A DNA stretch of 33,197 nucleotides. Source: Candidatus Omnitrophica bacterium CG11_big_fil_rev_8_21_14_0_20_41_12. GTDB lineage: Bacteria; Omnitrophota; Gorgyraeia; Gygaellales; Profunditerraquicolaceae. Positions 17,549-26,047 of the stretch are shown here, piece after piece; within the stretch, counting starts at the first letter, position 1; every line of letters begins with the position of its first letter. Location: assembly GCA_002796135.1 (NCBI GenBank), contig PCWB01000034.1, positions 1 through 33,197 of the forward strand, read 5' to 3'. The translations under genes and the position numbers were made by a program. The notes beneath the pieces are model-generated. The model saw only the letters and a program-made list of their open reading frames with translations, had not been told where the DNA came from and searched no databases.

Positions 17549-18847
17549 GTGAACATTTCGATTATCGGCTCTGGTTATGTAGGTTTAGTCAGCGGTGCCT
17601 GTTTTGCCGAACTCGGTAATAATGTTATCTGTGCGGATAACGATGTAAAAAAGATTAGTGAACTTAAAAAAGGGGTTATCCCTATCTATGAACCGGGTTT
17701 AGAGGAGCTAATTTGTAATAACCTCAAGAAAAAACGGCTTAAGTTTACCTCTAGTATTAAGGATGCGGTAAAGGCCAGTGAGGTTATTTTTATCGCCGTA
17801 GGAACGCCTTCTCTGGAAAATGGAGAAGCGGATTTAACCGGGATTGAGAATGTTGCCCGGACAATTGCACAAAATATGAACGGTTACCGGTTAATTGTTG
17901 AGAAATCTACTGTGCCGGTTGAAACTTGCAGTTGGGTGAAGAAGACAATAGCCGCTTACATTAAAAAGAAATATAAGTTTGATGTGGTTTCTAATCCTGA
18001 ATTTCTGCGCGAAGGCTCAGCCATAAATGATTTTACCCACCCTGACCGGATTGTTGTGGGAGTAGAGAGTGCTAAAGCCAGACAAATAATGACTAGTTTA
18101 TATCAGCCGCTAAATCGGCCGATCTTAGTAACTAATATTAAATCAGCAGAGCTAATTAAGCACGCTTCTAATGCTTTTCTGGCTACTAAAATCTCGTTTA
18201 TTAATGCCCTTAGCCAGATTTGCGACCGGGTTGGGGCTAATGTAAAAGAAGTGGCGCAGGGAATGGGCTTAGATAATCGTATCGGCCGTCATTTTTTACA
18301 TGCCGGAATTGGTTATGGTGGTTCATGTTTTCCGAAAGATCTGGATGCTTTTATTACTATCGCCGAAAAGATAGGTTATGATTTTGATATTCTCAAAGCC
18401 GTAAGAAATACCAATGAAGAACAGAAGAAGTTTGTTTTTCGTAAAATTAAAGATGCTTTATGGATTATAAAAGATAAGAGTATTGCTGTTTTAGGCCTGG
18501 CTTTTAAGGCGAATACCGATGATTTAAGGAATTCCCCGAGCATTGATTTGATTAACGCGTTAGTGCAGGAAGGGGCAAAAATCAAAGCCTATGATCCTAA
18601 AGCCATGGAAAAAGCTAAGAGATTCATGAAAGATATAGTTTTTTGCAAGGATCCGTATCAGGCGGTTCGTGGTGCGGATTGTCTTATTGTTGCCACGGAA
18701 TGGAATGAATTTAAGGAGTTAGATTTTATAAAAATAAAAAAGGCCTTAAAGCATCCGTTGGTAGTGGACGCCAGAAACATTTATGACCCGGGCCAGCTTA
18801 AAAAGTTAGGTTTTACCTATATCGGAGTGGGGAGCGGCAATGAATAA
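17549..18847 (+). CDS. ugd: UDP-glucose 6-dehydrogenase
   Basis: NAD-dependent four-electron oxidation of UDP-glucose to UDP-glucuronate, in the cytoplasm. It has 432 residues and starts with GTG, supported by TAGGAG about 8 bases upstream and by the dinucleotide-binding motif GSGYVG at residues 7-12 immediately after the start. VIFIAVGTPS and EKSTVPVET belong to the N-terminal domain. The catalytic Cys260 lies in GYGGSCFPKDLDAF, the wording typical of UDP-glucose dehydrogenases. LGLAFKANTDDLRNSPS and the C-terminal UDP-binding domain complete it. It overlaps the next dehydrogenase gene by 8 bases. Its product would be the substrate of the decarboxylase encoded two genes downstream. Confidence 0.95.
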   Translation: MNISIIGSGYVGLVSGACFAELGNNVICADNDVKKISELKKGVIPIYEPGLEELICNNLKKKRLKFTSSIKDAVKASEVIFIAVGTPSLENGEADLTGIENVARTIAQNMNGYRLIVEKSTVPVETCSWVKKTIAAYIKKKYKFDVVSNPEFLREGSAINDFTHPDRIVVGVESAKARQIMTSLYQPLNRPILVTNIKSAELIKHASNAFLATKISFINALSQICDRVGANVKEVAQGMGLDNRIGRHFLHAGIGYGGSCFPKDLDAFITIAEKIGYDFDILKAVRNTNEEQKKFVFRKIKDALWIIKDKSIAVLGLAFKANTDDLRNSPSIDLINALVQEGAKIKAYDPKAMEKAKRFMKDIVFCKDPYQAVRGADCLIVATEWNEFKELDFIKIKKALKHPLVVDARNIYDPGQLKKLGFTYIGVGSGNE

Positions 18848-20153
18848 AACTTTATCGGATTTAAATAAAAGAATAAAAAATAAACAGGTAAAAATCGCCG
18901 TAATCGGCTTAGGTTATGTGGGGTTTCCTTTGGCGCTGGAATTTGCCAAGAAACATATTAATGTAATCGGGATTGAAATAGATCGCGACCGTCTTAATTC
19001 TATCGCTAAGCGCCGATCTTATATCAGCGATATCAGTACTAAAGAGTTAAGAGGGGTATTGGCTAGTGGCTATCTTAAGGCAAGTTCCGATTTTGCGGAT
19101 ATTCATCAGGCGGATGCAGTTTTAATTTGTGTTCCCACTCCGCTTAAAGGCAAGTATCTCCCGGACATCTCATTCATTAAAAATGCGGTTAATCAAGTGG
19201 CCCGGCATATAAAAGCTAAAGCTTTGATAATCTTAGAAAGCACTACTTATCCCGGTACGACCGAGGAAGAGATTTTGCCTATTTTTGAAAAAACCGGGCT
19301 TAAGCACTCCAAAGATTTTTTTCTTTGCTTCTCTCCGGAAAGGATCGATCCGGGTAATCAGGAATTCCCTATTCAGAAAATACCTAAAGTTATGGGGGGG
19401 ATTACTCCGGAGGCCACCGAATTGGCTATGGTAGTCTACCGTATTATTCTTGAAAAAGTAGTCCCGGTAAGCAGCTCTCGAGCCGCCGAAACTGTAAAAC
19501 TCCTTGAAAATACCTTTCGCCTAATCAATATCGGACTTATCGATGAGCTATCAATGATGGCGCATAAAATGAAAATTGATATTTGGGAAGTAATTGATGC
19601 AGCCAGCACCAAACCTTTTGGTTTTATGCCTTTTTACCCGGGGCCCGGAGTCGGCGGGCATTGTATTCCTAAAGACCCGTTATATTTGCATTGGAAAGCA
19701 AAAAGTTTCGGTTTCCACTCGCGCTTCATTCAATTGGCTTCCAACGTAATCAGCTATATGCCCGAATATGTTGTCAAAAGAATCGAAGAGGTATTAAGGA
19801 TGCATAGCGCAAAACGTTTAAAAGGATCAAAGATTCTGGTTGTGGGAGTTACCTATAAAAAAGATATTAAAGATTTGCGTAAATCACCCAGTATTGATGT
19901 AATCAACAGCCTTAAAAAACAAGGCGCAAAAATTTCTTATTTTGACCCGATAATACCTTTCTTAAAAATGAAAGATCTTAATTTAAAATCTATCAAACTA
20001 AACCGTAAGACAATCTGTGAATATGATTGTGTTTTGATTGCTACGGATCACTCCGGAGTCAATTATCCGATGGTTTTAGAAAATGCCAAATTAATTTTTG
20101 ATACCCGGAATGTTTTTAAAGGCAAGCATCAAGAAAAAGTAGAGAGGCTCTAG
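18840..20153 (+). CDS. UDP-N-acetylhexosamine 6-dehydrogenase (WbpA-like)
   Basis: Nucleotide-sugar dehydrogenase of 437 residues that most likely oxidises UDP-GlcNAc (or a related UDP-HexNAc) to the uronic acid. The Rossmann motif GLGYVG is at 23-28. [11 protein letters not shown] and FSPERIDPG mark the WbpA/WecC branch. The catalytic Cys275 sits in [17 protein letters not shown], preceded by [11 protein letters not shown], a context close to Pseudomonas WbpA. A WecC-like UDP-ManNAc dehydrogenase is the main alternative. The paralogous upstream gene has the different GGSCFPKD active site, so these are two distinct activities and not a recent duplication. It lies two bases before the UDP-xylose synthase gene. 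Confidence 0.87.
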   Translation: MNKTLSDLNKRIKNKQVKIAVIGLGYVGFPLALEFAKKHINVIGIEIDRDRLNSIAKRRSYISDISTKELRGVLASGYLKASSDFADIHQADAVLICVPTPLKGKYLPDISFIKNAVNQVARHIKAKALIILESTTYPGTTEEEILPIFEKTGLKHSKDFFLCFSPERIDPGNQEFPIQKIPKVMGGITPEATELAMVVYRIILEKVVPVSSSRAAETVKLLENTFRLINIGLIDELSMMAHKMKIDIWEVIDAASTKPFGFMPFYPGPGVGGHCIPKDPLYLHWKAKSFGFHSRFIQLASNVISYMPEYVVKRIEEVLRMHSAKRLKGSKILVVGVTYKKDIKDLRKSPSIDVINSLKKQGAKISYFDPIIPFLKMKDLNLKSIKLNRKTICEYDCVLIATDHSGVNYPMVLENAKLIFDTRNVFKGKHQEKVERL

Positions 20154-20155
20154 CA

Positions 20156-21088
20156 ATGCGAAAAAAGACAGTCCTGATTACCGGGGGAGCAGGCTTTATC
20201 GGTTCGCACATGTGCGAAAAGCTGCTCGCTAAAGATTACCGGGTAATTTGTCTGGATAATTTTATTACCGGTACGCTGATTAATGTTAAACCGCTGCTTG
20301 AGGACAAGAATTTTCAATTAGTTGAGTGTAATGTCGCTAGTTATATCGATATTGCGGGAAAAATAGATTATGTTTTGCATTGCGCCTCGCTGGCTTCCCC
20401 GAATGATTATTTAGATTATCCTATCCAGACTTTAAAAGTAGGTTCTTTGGGTACGCATAACGCTTTAGGATTGGCTAAGCAAAAGAAAGCTGTTTTTCTG
20501 CTTTTTTCTACATCGGAAGTTTATGGTGATCCATTAGTTCATCCTCAGGTCGAAAGCTATTGGGGCCATGTTAATCCTATCGGCGTACGCGGTTGTTATG
20601 ATGAATCCAAGCGTTTTGCCGAAGCCATAACCATGGCCTATCATCGGATGCATAAATTAGATACTAAAATCGTACGTATTTTCAATACTTATGGGCCTAG
20701 AATGCGCCGTAATGATGGCCGGGTGGTGCCCAACCTTATCTGCCAGGCATTAAATTCAAAACCATTGACAATTTATGGTAAAGGACAACAGACCAGAAGT
20801 TTCTGTTATATTGACGATTTAGTGGATGGGTTAATCCGGCTTATGCTTGCTAAGGAAAATCTTCCTGTAAATCTAGGAAATCCGAATGAATTTACCATTA
20901 GCCAGCTATCCAGATTAGTTTTAAGATTAACAAATTCTAAAAGTAAGATAGCCTATAAGAGATTGCCTCTTGATGATCCTAAACAGCGCCAGCCGGATAT
21001 CTCAAAAGCCAGAAAATGCCTTGGCTGGGAACCGGTTATTTCTCTTGAGGAGGGGCTTAAACGGACCATCTCCTGGTTTAAGAAATAA
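20156..21088 (+). CDS. uxs: UDP-glucuronate decarboxylase (UDP-xylose synthase)
   Basis: Extended short-chain dehydrogenase of 310 residues that converts UDP-glucuronate to UDP-xylose. GGAGFIGSH at 10-18 binds [13 protein letters not shown] (117-126) and the following [15 protein letters not shown] are hallmarks of UXS that set it apart from UDP-glucose epimerases and dTDP-glucose dehydratases. The catalytic pair is Tyr148 and Lys152 in [30 protein letters not shown] and a C-terminal block for substrate binding follow. The gene directly follows the two sugar dehydrogenases, so UDP-glucose to UDP-glucuronate to UDP-xylose is encoded as a unit, probably for envelope polysaccharide or LPS sugars. 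No glycosyltransferase is adjacent. Confidence 0.9.
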   Translation: MRKKTVLITGGAGFIGSHMCEKLLAKDYRVICLDNFITGTLINVKPLLEDKNFQLVECNVASYIDIAGKIDYVLHCASLASPNDYLDYPIQTLKVGSLGTHNALGLAKQKKAVFLLFSTSEVYGDPLVHPQVESYWGHVNPIGVRGCYDESKRFAEAITMAYHRMHKLDTKIVRIFNTYGPRMRRNDGRVVPNLICQALNSKPLTIYGKGQQTRSFCYIDDLVDGLIRLMLAKENLPVNLGNPNEFTISQLSRLVLRLTNSKSKIAYKRLPLDDPKQRQPDISKARKCLGWEPVISLEEGLKRTISWFKK

Positions 21089-21102
21089 AGAAAGCCCTTT
21101 CC

Positions 21103-21132
21103 TTGACAAGCCGCCCGTAAATATGTTATACT
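21103..21132 (+). promoter_or_regulatory. Sigma70-type promoter of the cvpA-nif3-dnaG-rpoD operon
   Basis: TTGACA (21103-21108), an 18-base spacer and TATACT (21127-21132) make the best-looking promoter in the window. Transcription from about 21139 gives a short leader with AAGGAG (21154-21159) ahead of the cvpA ATG at 21166. Confidence 0.8.
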
Positions 21133-21165
21133 TTGTTTTAAATCACAGATAGAAAGGAGAATCCC

Positions 21166-21744
21166 ATGGTTGAGGCAATAACCCAGTTTAATTTTGTTGA
21201 CATTATAATCGTAATCCTATCGCTGAGAATATGTTACATCGCTTTTAAAATGGGCTTGCCGGTTGAACTTTTTAAGTTTTTTGGTATTATTTTTGCTACT
21301 TATATCGCTCTACATTATTACACTAACCTTTCAGATTTGCTGCAGCGTTGGTTTCTTCCCAAGGCAATGCCTTTAGAGTTTCTGGATTTTTTAATCTTTA
21401 TGATTTTGGCTGTAGGCGGATATCTTGGGTTTGTTGTTTTGCGTAGCATGCTTTACCGTTTTATAAAATTAGAGGCCTCACCAAGGCTTAGCCAATTCGG
21501 CGGCCTCATTTTAGGCATAGTTAGAGCATTTTTTACAGCCGGGTTATTAGTTTATATTTTAATGATCTCAAGCGTAAAATACCTTAATGATTCAGTGAAA
21601 TCGTCTTATTTAGGAAATCGGTGTTATGCCGTAGCACCTCAAACCTATAACTGGTTATGGGATAATATTGTTTCTAAATTTAGCGCCAAAGAAAAGTTAA
21701 ATCCTACGGTTGCCGAAGTTATGAAGCGATTTAACCATAAATGA
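21166..21744 (+). CDS. CvpA-family membrane protein
   Basis: Small integral membrane protein of 192 residues with about four transmembrane helices (near 12-28, 35-52, 73-95 and 110-135). The order NFVDIIIVILSLRICYIAFKMG, then a Gly-rich third helix and LGIVRAFFTAGLLV, matches the CvpA/colicin V production family. Its biochemical role is not settled; family members have been linked to envelope stress tolerance and colicin V export. The start has a strong ribosome site (AAGGAG, six bases before the ATG). It is the first gene after the operon promoter, and its TGA stop overlaps the nif3 ATG as ATGA, so its translation is coupled to nif3, dnaG and rpoD. Confidence 0.82.
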   Translation: MVEAITQFNFVDIIIVILSLRICYIAFKMGLPVELFKFFGIIFATYIALHYYTNLSDLLQRWFLPKAMPLEFLDFLIFMILAVGGYLGFVVLRSMLYRFIKLEASPRLSQFGGLILGIVRAFFTAGLLVYILMISSVKYLNDSVKSSYLGNRCYAVAPQTYNWLWDNIVSKFSAKEKLNPTVAEVMKRFNHK

Positions 21745-22619
21745 AATTAATTAATTTTTATAATCAGGCGCTGAAATTCGGCCGCTTAGCTGACCCGCGT
21801 AAAGATAAGAAAAAAATAAAAAATTTCGAGGATTCGGCAATTCTTTTTGGGAATGCCGGGCTGGAAGTAAAAAAGATAATGGTCGGTATTGATATTGAGG
21901 TTGCCGAACTTTTACTTGGCGATCGTATCCGGGAGAGAGAAGGGTTGGATTTAGTGCTCGGGCATCATCCTGAAGGTAAGGCTTATGCGGGTTTACATGA
22001 AGTAATGCGGCTACAAATTGATTTATTGTGTCAGGCCGGAGTTGCTCATAAGACTGCTTCCAGATTGGTCCAAGAAAGAATGCTTGAAGTCCAGCGTAGA
22101 GTTTTACCTCAAAACCATACCCGGCCTGTGGATGCTGCCAGGTTGTTGAATATGCCTTTTATGAATCTGCATACTCCTGCGGATAATCATGTCTATAGGT
22201 ATTTAGATAATATTTTTAAGCAGAAAAAACCGCGTTTAGTCGAAGATATCGTGAAGATCTTAAATACTATTCCCGAATATCAGTTTGCTCAAAAATTAAA
22301 AACCGGTCCGCGTATAATTCTGGGTTCACCAAAACGAACGGCGGGAAAGATCTTGCTGGAGATGACCGGAGGCACTGAAGGCTCAAAAGATGTTTTTGGG
22401 AAATTGTATAAGGCCGGAGTAAGGACTTTAGTCTCAATGCATTTAAGCGAAGAGCATTTTAAAAAGGTCAAAGATTCCAATCTTAATGTGGTTATTGCCG
22501 GCCATATTTCAAGCGATAATCTGGGGTTAAATCTTCTTTTAGATAATATCGAAAAATCCGCAAAGCAAACATTCAAAGTTGTTGCCTGTTCGGGTTTTAA
22601 AAGGATTAAGAGAAAGTAA
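21741..22619 (+). CDS. NIF3-family (NGG1p-interacting factor 3-like) protein
   Basis: A 292-residue protein related to the NIF3/YbgI dinuclear metal family. VLGHHPEGKAYAGL (72-85) supplies the His pair typical of the metal site. The conserved N-terminal VGIDIEVAELLLG block lies just before it, and VVIAGHISSDNLGLNLLLD (near residues 250-268) supplies the C-terminal His/Asp part. Molecular function is not known; family proteins are variously annotated as GTP cyclohydrolase-like or metal-binding, and I would not go beyond that. It is translationally coupled to cvpA by an ATGA overlap and ends two bases before dnaG. Confidence 0.78.
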   Translation: MKLINFYNQALKFGRLADPRKDKKKIKNFEDSAILFGNAGLEVKKIMVGIDIEVAELLLGDRIREREGLDLVLGHHPEGKAYAGLHEVMRLQIDLLCQAGVAHKTASRLVQERMLEVQRRVLPQNHTRPVDAARLLNMPFMNLHTPADNHVYRYLDNIFKQKKPRLVEDIVKILNTIPEYQFAQKLKTGPRIILGSPKRTAGKILLEMTGGTEGSKDVFGKLYKAGVRTLVSMHLSEEHFKKVKDSNLNVVIAGHISSDNLGLNLLLDNIEKSAKQTFKVVACSGFKRIKRK

Positions 22620-22621
22620 AT

Positions 22622-24388
22622 ATGGCGCACCTTATACCAGAAAATCTGTTAGAGGATATTCTCGGCCGTCTGGATATAGTCGAGGTAATTTCCGGATATA
22701 TCCAGCTTAAAAAAGCAGGCCGGAATTTTAAGGCTAACTGTCCATTCCATCATGAGAAGACTGCATCTTTCATGGTTTCTGCGGAACGTCAGATCTATCA
22801 TTGTTTCGGTTGCGGTGAATCGGGAAATGCGTTTAAATTTCTTATGCGCCATGAAAGAATGGAGTTTCCGGAAGCAGTTGAGATTTTAGCCAAGAAAACC
22901 GGAGTTCATTTACCGCAATGGGATCAACCGGAAGTAGCCAGGGCAGCCAGTTTAAGCAGTCAGTTATATAAAATTAATCAGTTGGCGTTAAGTTTCTATG
23001 AAAACAATCTTCAATCCCTGAATTCTACGGCGGCATCAGATTATCTATTAAATCGGGGAATCAGGCTTGAGACGATAAAAGAATTTCATTTAGGCCTGGC
23101 AGGAAGCGCTTGGGATGGCCTGATTAATTTTTTAAGATCAAAAAATATTCCTCTTTCGCTCATGGAGACTGCCGGTTTAGTTTTAGCTAAGGAGTCGGGG
23201 GGTTATTACGACCGTTTCCGTAACCGGATTATTATTCCTGTTTTTAATATTCATGGCCAGGTAATCGGATTTGGGGCAAGAGTTACGGATAATTCTTTAC
23301 CTAAATATATTAATTCCCCGGAAACACCTGTTTATGTTAAAGGCAGAAATCTTTTCGGTTTGAATTTAGCCAAGGATTCTATCCGGGACCTGGACTGCGT
23401 GGTGATCGTGGAAGGGTATTTAGATTTTATAATGCCTTATCAAGAAGGATGGAAAAATATCGTAGCTTCTCAAGGTACTGCGCTTACCCTTGAGCAGATT
23501 AAGCTGCTTAAACGTTATACGCATAACGTCGTGATGGTTTACGACGGAGATACGGCAGGAGAGTTGGCTACTATGAGAAGCTTGGATCTTTTGATTGAGG
23601 AAGGCATGCATGTCAAGATTGCTCCGTTACCAAAAGACAAGGATCCTGATGTTATCGTGCGCCAGGAAGGAATAAAAAGTCTGAAAATAAAGATTGAAAA
23701 TGCGCTAAGTTTTTTTGATTATAAGCTGGGGATTTTAAAAGGCCGCTATAATGTAGGAGAGGCTCACGGGAAGAGCCAGATTGCTTCAGAAATGCTGCTC
23801 ACGATTAATAGGTTTGACAATGCAATTTTGCGCGGTGAGTATATTAAAAAATTATCCGAGGATCTTAAAATATCCGAGCATTATATACTTGAAGAGCTGA
23901 ATAAATTAAAAACTAAGGTTACCGACAGTAAGCTTAGTCCCTCAATTGTACAGAAAAAGCTATCAGAGATTAATCCGGTTGAGAAACTTTTAATTAAATT
24001 TATGATCGAGGAAAAGGAGTTAATCGGCAAGATTATGCAGGAGCTGCTTCCTTCTGATTTTCAGGATGCGCGAACCGCAAAAATCGTGCAGGTGATGCAT
24101 GATCTGGTGCTGAAGGGGAAAAATATTGAGCCGAATATTCTGATGAATTATTTCAATGAAGATGATGCCAACCAGCTTGTTTGTGAAACAATGTTTATGC
24201 CGGCGATTCTAGAAGATGAGCGGGAAAAAGCGGTTAATGATTGCATTGCCCGGATTAAAGTTCAGAGATTAAAATCTAAGCGTGAGTACTTGCATGTTCA
24301 GATAAAAAGCGCCCAAAATATGGGCGATGAACAGAGGTTAAATAGTCTTGTTCAGGAATTCCACAATCTTATTAAGAAAGGCGACTAA
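22622..24388 (+). CDS. dnaG: DNA primase DnaG
   Basis: Synthesises RNA primers at the replication fork. It has 588 residues. The CHC2 zinc finger is complete, with C40, H43, C61 and C64 in CPFHHEKTASF and YHCFGCGESGNAFKF. The central catalytic core includes the basic motif DRFRNRIIIPVFNIHGQVIG (197-216). The TOPRIM fold carries Glu264 in VVIVEGYLDF and Asp308/Asp310 in MVYDGDTAG. Residues from about 430 form the helical C-terminal domain expected to contact the DnaB helicase. It lies 2 bases after nif3 and 3 bases before rpoD, preserving the dnaG-rpoD pair of the macromolecular synthesis operon. Confidence 0.97.
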   Translation: MAHLIPENLLEDILGRLDIVEVISGYIQLKKAGRNFKANCPFHHEKTASFMVSAERQIYHCFGCGESGNAFKFLMRHERMEFPEAVEILAKKTGVHLPQWDQPEVARAASLSSQLYKINQLALSFYENNLQSLNSTAASDYLLNRGIRLETIKEFHLGLAGSAWDGLINFLRSKNIPLSLMETAGLVLAKESGGYYDRFRNRIIIPVFNIHGQVIGFGARVTDNSLPKYINSPETPVYVKGRNLFGLNLAKDSIRDLDCVVIVEGYLDFIMPYQEGWKNIVASQGTALTLEQIKLLKRYTHNVVMVYDGDTAGELATMRSLDLLIEEGMHVKIAPLPKDKDPDVIVRQEGIKSLKIKIENALSFFDYKLGILKGRYNVGEAHGKSQIASEMLLTINRFDNAILRGEYIKKLSEDLKISEHYILEELNKLKTKVTDSKLSPSIVQKKLSEINPVEKLLIKFMIEEKELIGKIMQELLPSDFQDARTAKIVQVMHDLVLKGKNIEPNILMNYFNEDDANQLVCETMFMPAILEDEREKAVNDCIARIKVQRLKSKREYLHVQIKSAQNMGDEQRLNSLVQEFHNLIKKGD

Positions 24389-24391
24389 CAG

Positions 24392-25945
24392 ATGAAGAAG
24401 AAAGAGCAGCCCACTAAGGATATGGAAAAATTGATTGCCCTTGGTAAGCAAAAGGGTTTTCTTACTTATGATGAAGTGAATGATCTCCTGCCTGAGGATC
24501 TTTCAAGTACTGTGGCGATCGACCATCTTTTTGAATTATTGGGTAATGAAGATATCCAGGTCGTGGAAGGTGAGGGGGATCCCGGCTTGTCTGCCAATCG
24601 GGCAAGTCAGGATAAGCAGAATATAGTTGCTCAACGTGAAGAGTTGCTCACGGAACAGCTAAAGAGTGAAGAGCGTTTTATGCCGCTTGATGATCCGGTA
24701 AAGATGTATTTAAAGCAGATGGGGTCGATCTCGCTTTTGACCCGTGAAAATGAAATTGAGCTGGCCAAGAAGATCGAAGATGCCGAAGATAAGTTTAAGC
24801 GCGCCAGTCTTGCAACTAAGTTTGCCAGAAATGTAGTTTTAGCTGTAGCTAATGATATTCTGGAAGAAAAAATCAATATGGAAGAAGTGGTTAAAGAGGA
24901 TATTCATATCAAGAAAAGCAGCGTGATGGGCAGATTTAAGCGCATCTTAGCTAAAGCCAAGCAAACCCGCAGCGAAGGAAATGCGGTTAATTTAATATTA
25001 CAGCTTAATTTTACGACCTCTGTAATTGAAACAGCAGTACGTAAATTAAGCTTGTTACTGCGGGAGCTTGATTATATAAAACGTTCAGGCAAAAGCAGCG
25101 GTAATCGTCGCCGGCAGATCTTAAAAGAAATTTCTCTGCCTCAGGCAAAAATTAAGGAGCAGATGAAGTTGATAAAATCTACGCACCTTAAGTTTAGCCG
25201 CACCAAAAAGAAATTAGTAGAAGCTAACCTGCGCCTGGTTGTAAGTATCGCTAAAAAATACACTAATCGCGGGCTATCTTTTCTGGATTTGATTCAGGAA
25301 GGTAATATCGGGCTGATGCGCGCAGTTGAAAAGTTTGAATATAAGCGGGGTTATAAGTTTTCAACTTATGCTACCTGGTGGATCCGTCAGGCAATAACCC
25401 GCTCGATTGCCGATCAGGCCCGGACCATTAGGATCCCGGTACATATGACCGAGACAATTAATAAAATAATTCGTTTTTCCAGGGTCTTTGTCCAAAAGAA
25501 CGGCCGGGAACCTACTCCGGAGGAGATCGCACATAAAATGCGTTTTCCGCAAGGCAAGATAAAATCTATTCTTAAGATTGCTCAGGAGCCTATTTCTCTG
25601 CAAATGCCTATCGGTGATGAAGGGGATACGCATTTCGGGGATTTTATTCAGGATAAAAAAGCGGTTTCACCGGCAAATGAAACCGTGCGCTCGATGTTAA
25701 AAGATGAAATGAACTCTGCTTTAAGCACATTAACGGAAAGGGAAAAAAAGATCTTGGTTTTGCGTTTCGGCATCCATGACGGATCAGCGCGCACCTTAGA
25801 GGAAGTGGGTAATGTCTTTAAGGTTACCAGGGAAAGAGTCAGGCAGATTGAGGCTAAAGCCTTGAAGAAACTGCGCCACCCTTCGCGTTCCCGTAAGCTG
25901 CGTACTTTTATGGATATGACACTGGCGCACCAGAGAGAGTATTAA
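24392..25945 (+). CDS. rpoD: Primary RNA polymerase sigma factor RpoD
   Basis: Housekeeping sigma70, 517 residues. Region 1.1 occupies about 8-55 ([20 protein letters not shown]). Region 1.2 is [20 protein letters not shown], followed by a non-conserved helical region of about 110 residues. Region 2 shows [39 protein letters not shown] and the -10-reading [17 protein letters not shown]. Regions 3 and 4 follow, ending with the -35-reading helix [20 protein letters not shown]. The presence of region 1.1 and the intact 2.3-2.4 segment identify the primary sigma and not an alternative one. A hairpin terminator follows 56 bases after the stop. Confidence 0.97.
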   Translation: MKKKEQPTKDMEKLIALGKQKGFLTYDEVNDLLPEDLSSTVAIDHLFELLGNEDIQVVEGEGDPGLSANRASQDKQNIVAQREELLTEQLKSEERFMPLDDPVKMYLKQMGSISLLTRENEIELAKKIEDAEDKFKRASLATKFARNVVLAVANDILEEKINMEEVVKEDIHIKKSSVMGRFKRILAKAKQTRSEGNAVNLILQLNFTTSVIETAVRKLSLLLRELDYIKRSGKSSGNRRRQILKEISLPQAKIKEQMKLIKSTHLKFSRTKKKLVEANLRLVVSIAKKYTNRGLSFLDLIQEGNIGLMRAVEKFEYKRGYKFSTYATWWIRQAITRSIADQARTIRIPVHMTETINKIIRFSRVFVQKNGREPTPEEIAHKMRFPQGKIKSILKIAQEPISLQMPIGDEGDTHFGDFIQDKKAVSPANETVRSMLKDEMNSALSTLTEREKKILVLRFGIHDGSARTLEEVGNVFKVTRERVRQIEAKALKKLRHPSRSRKLRTFMDMTLAHQREY

Positions 25946-25948
25946 TTT

Positions 25949-25962
25949 TTGTAAAATTACAA
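25949..25962 (+). promoter_or_regulatory. Operator-like palindrome after rpoD
   Basis: TTGTAA, two A bases, then TTACAA form a perfect 6+6 inverted repeat just after the rpoD stop. Its left arm could double as a weak -35 box with TAAGAT (25973-25978) as -10, spacer 18. It is AT-rich and may be chance. Confidence 0.25.
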
Positions 25963-26001
25963 TTAAAGGTGTTAAGATGATTTGTTTAAAAAATGAGTCT
26001 A

Positions 26002-26039
26002 AGGCAGCTGCTCTTGTTTGGGTAAGCTGCTTTTTATTT
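26002..26039 (+). terminator. Rho-independent terminator or attenuator hairpin
   Basis: AGGCAGCT (26002-26009) pairs with AGCTGCTT (26025-26032), eight pairs with one G-T wobble, over a 15-base loop, and runs into a T-rich tail (26031-26039). It would end the cvpA-nif3-dnaG-rpoD transcript. It finishes only about 8 bases before the next ATG, so it could also act as a leader attenuator for that gene. Confidence 0.7.
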
Positions 26040-26047
26040 AATTAGAT

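Noticed and set aside
21088-21110. Terminator after the UDP-xylose synthase gene (GAAAG-CC-CTTTC)
   Set aside because: A two-base loop is not feasible, and the sequence runs straight into the cvpA promoter without a T tract.
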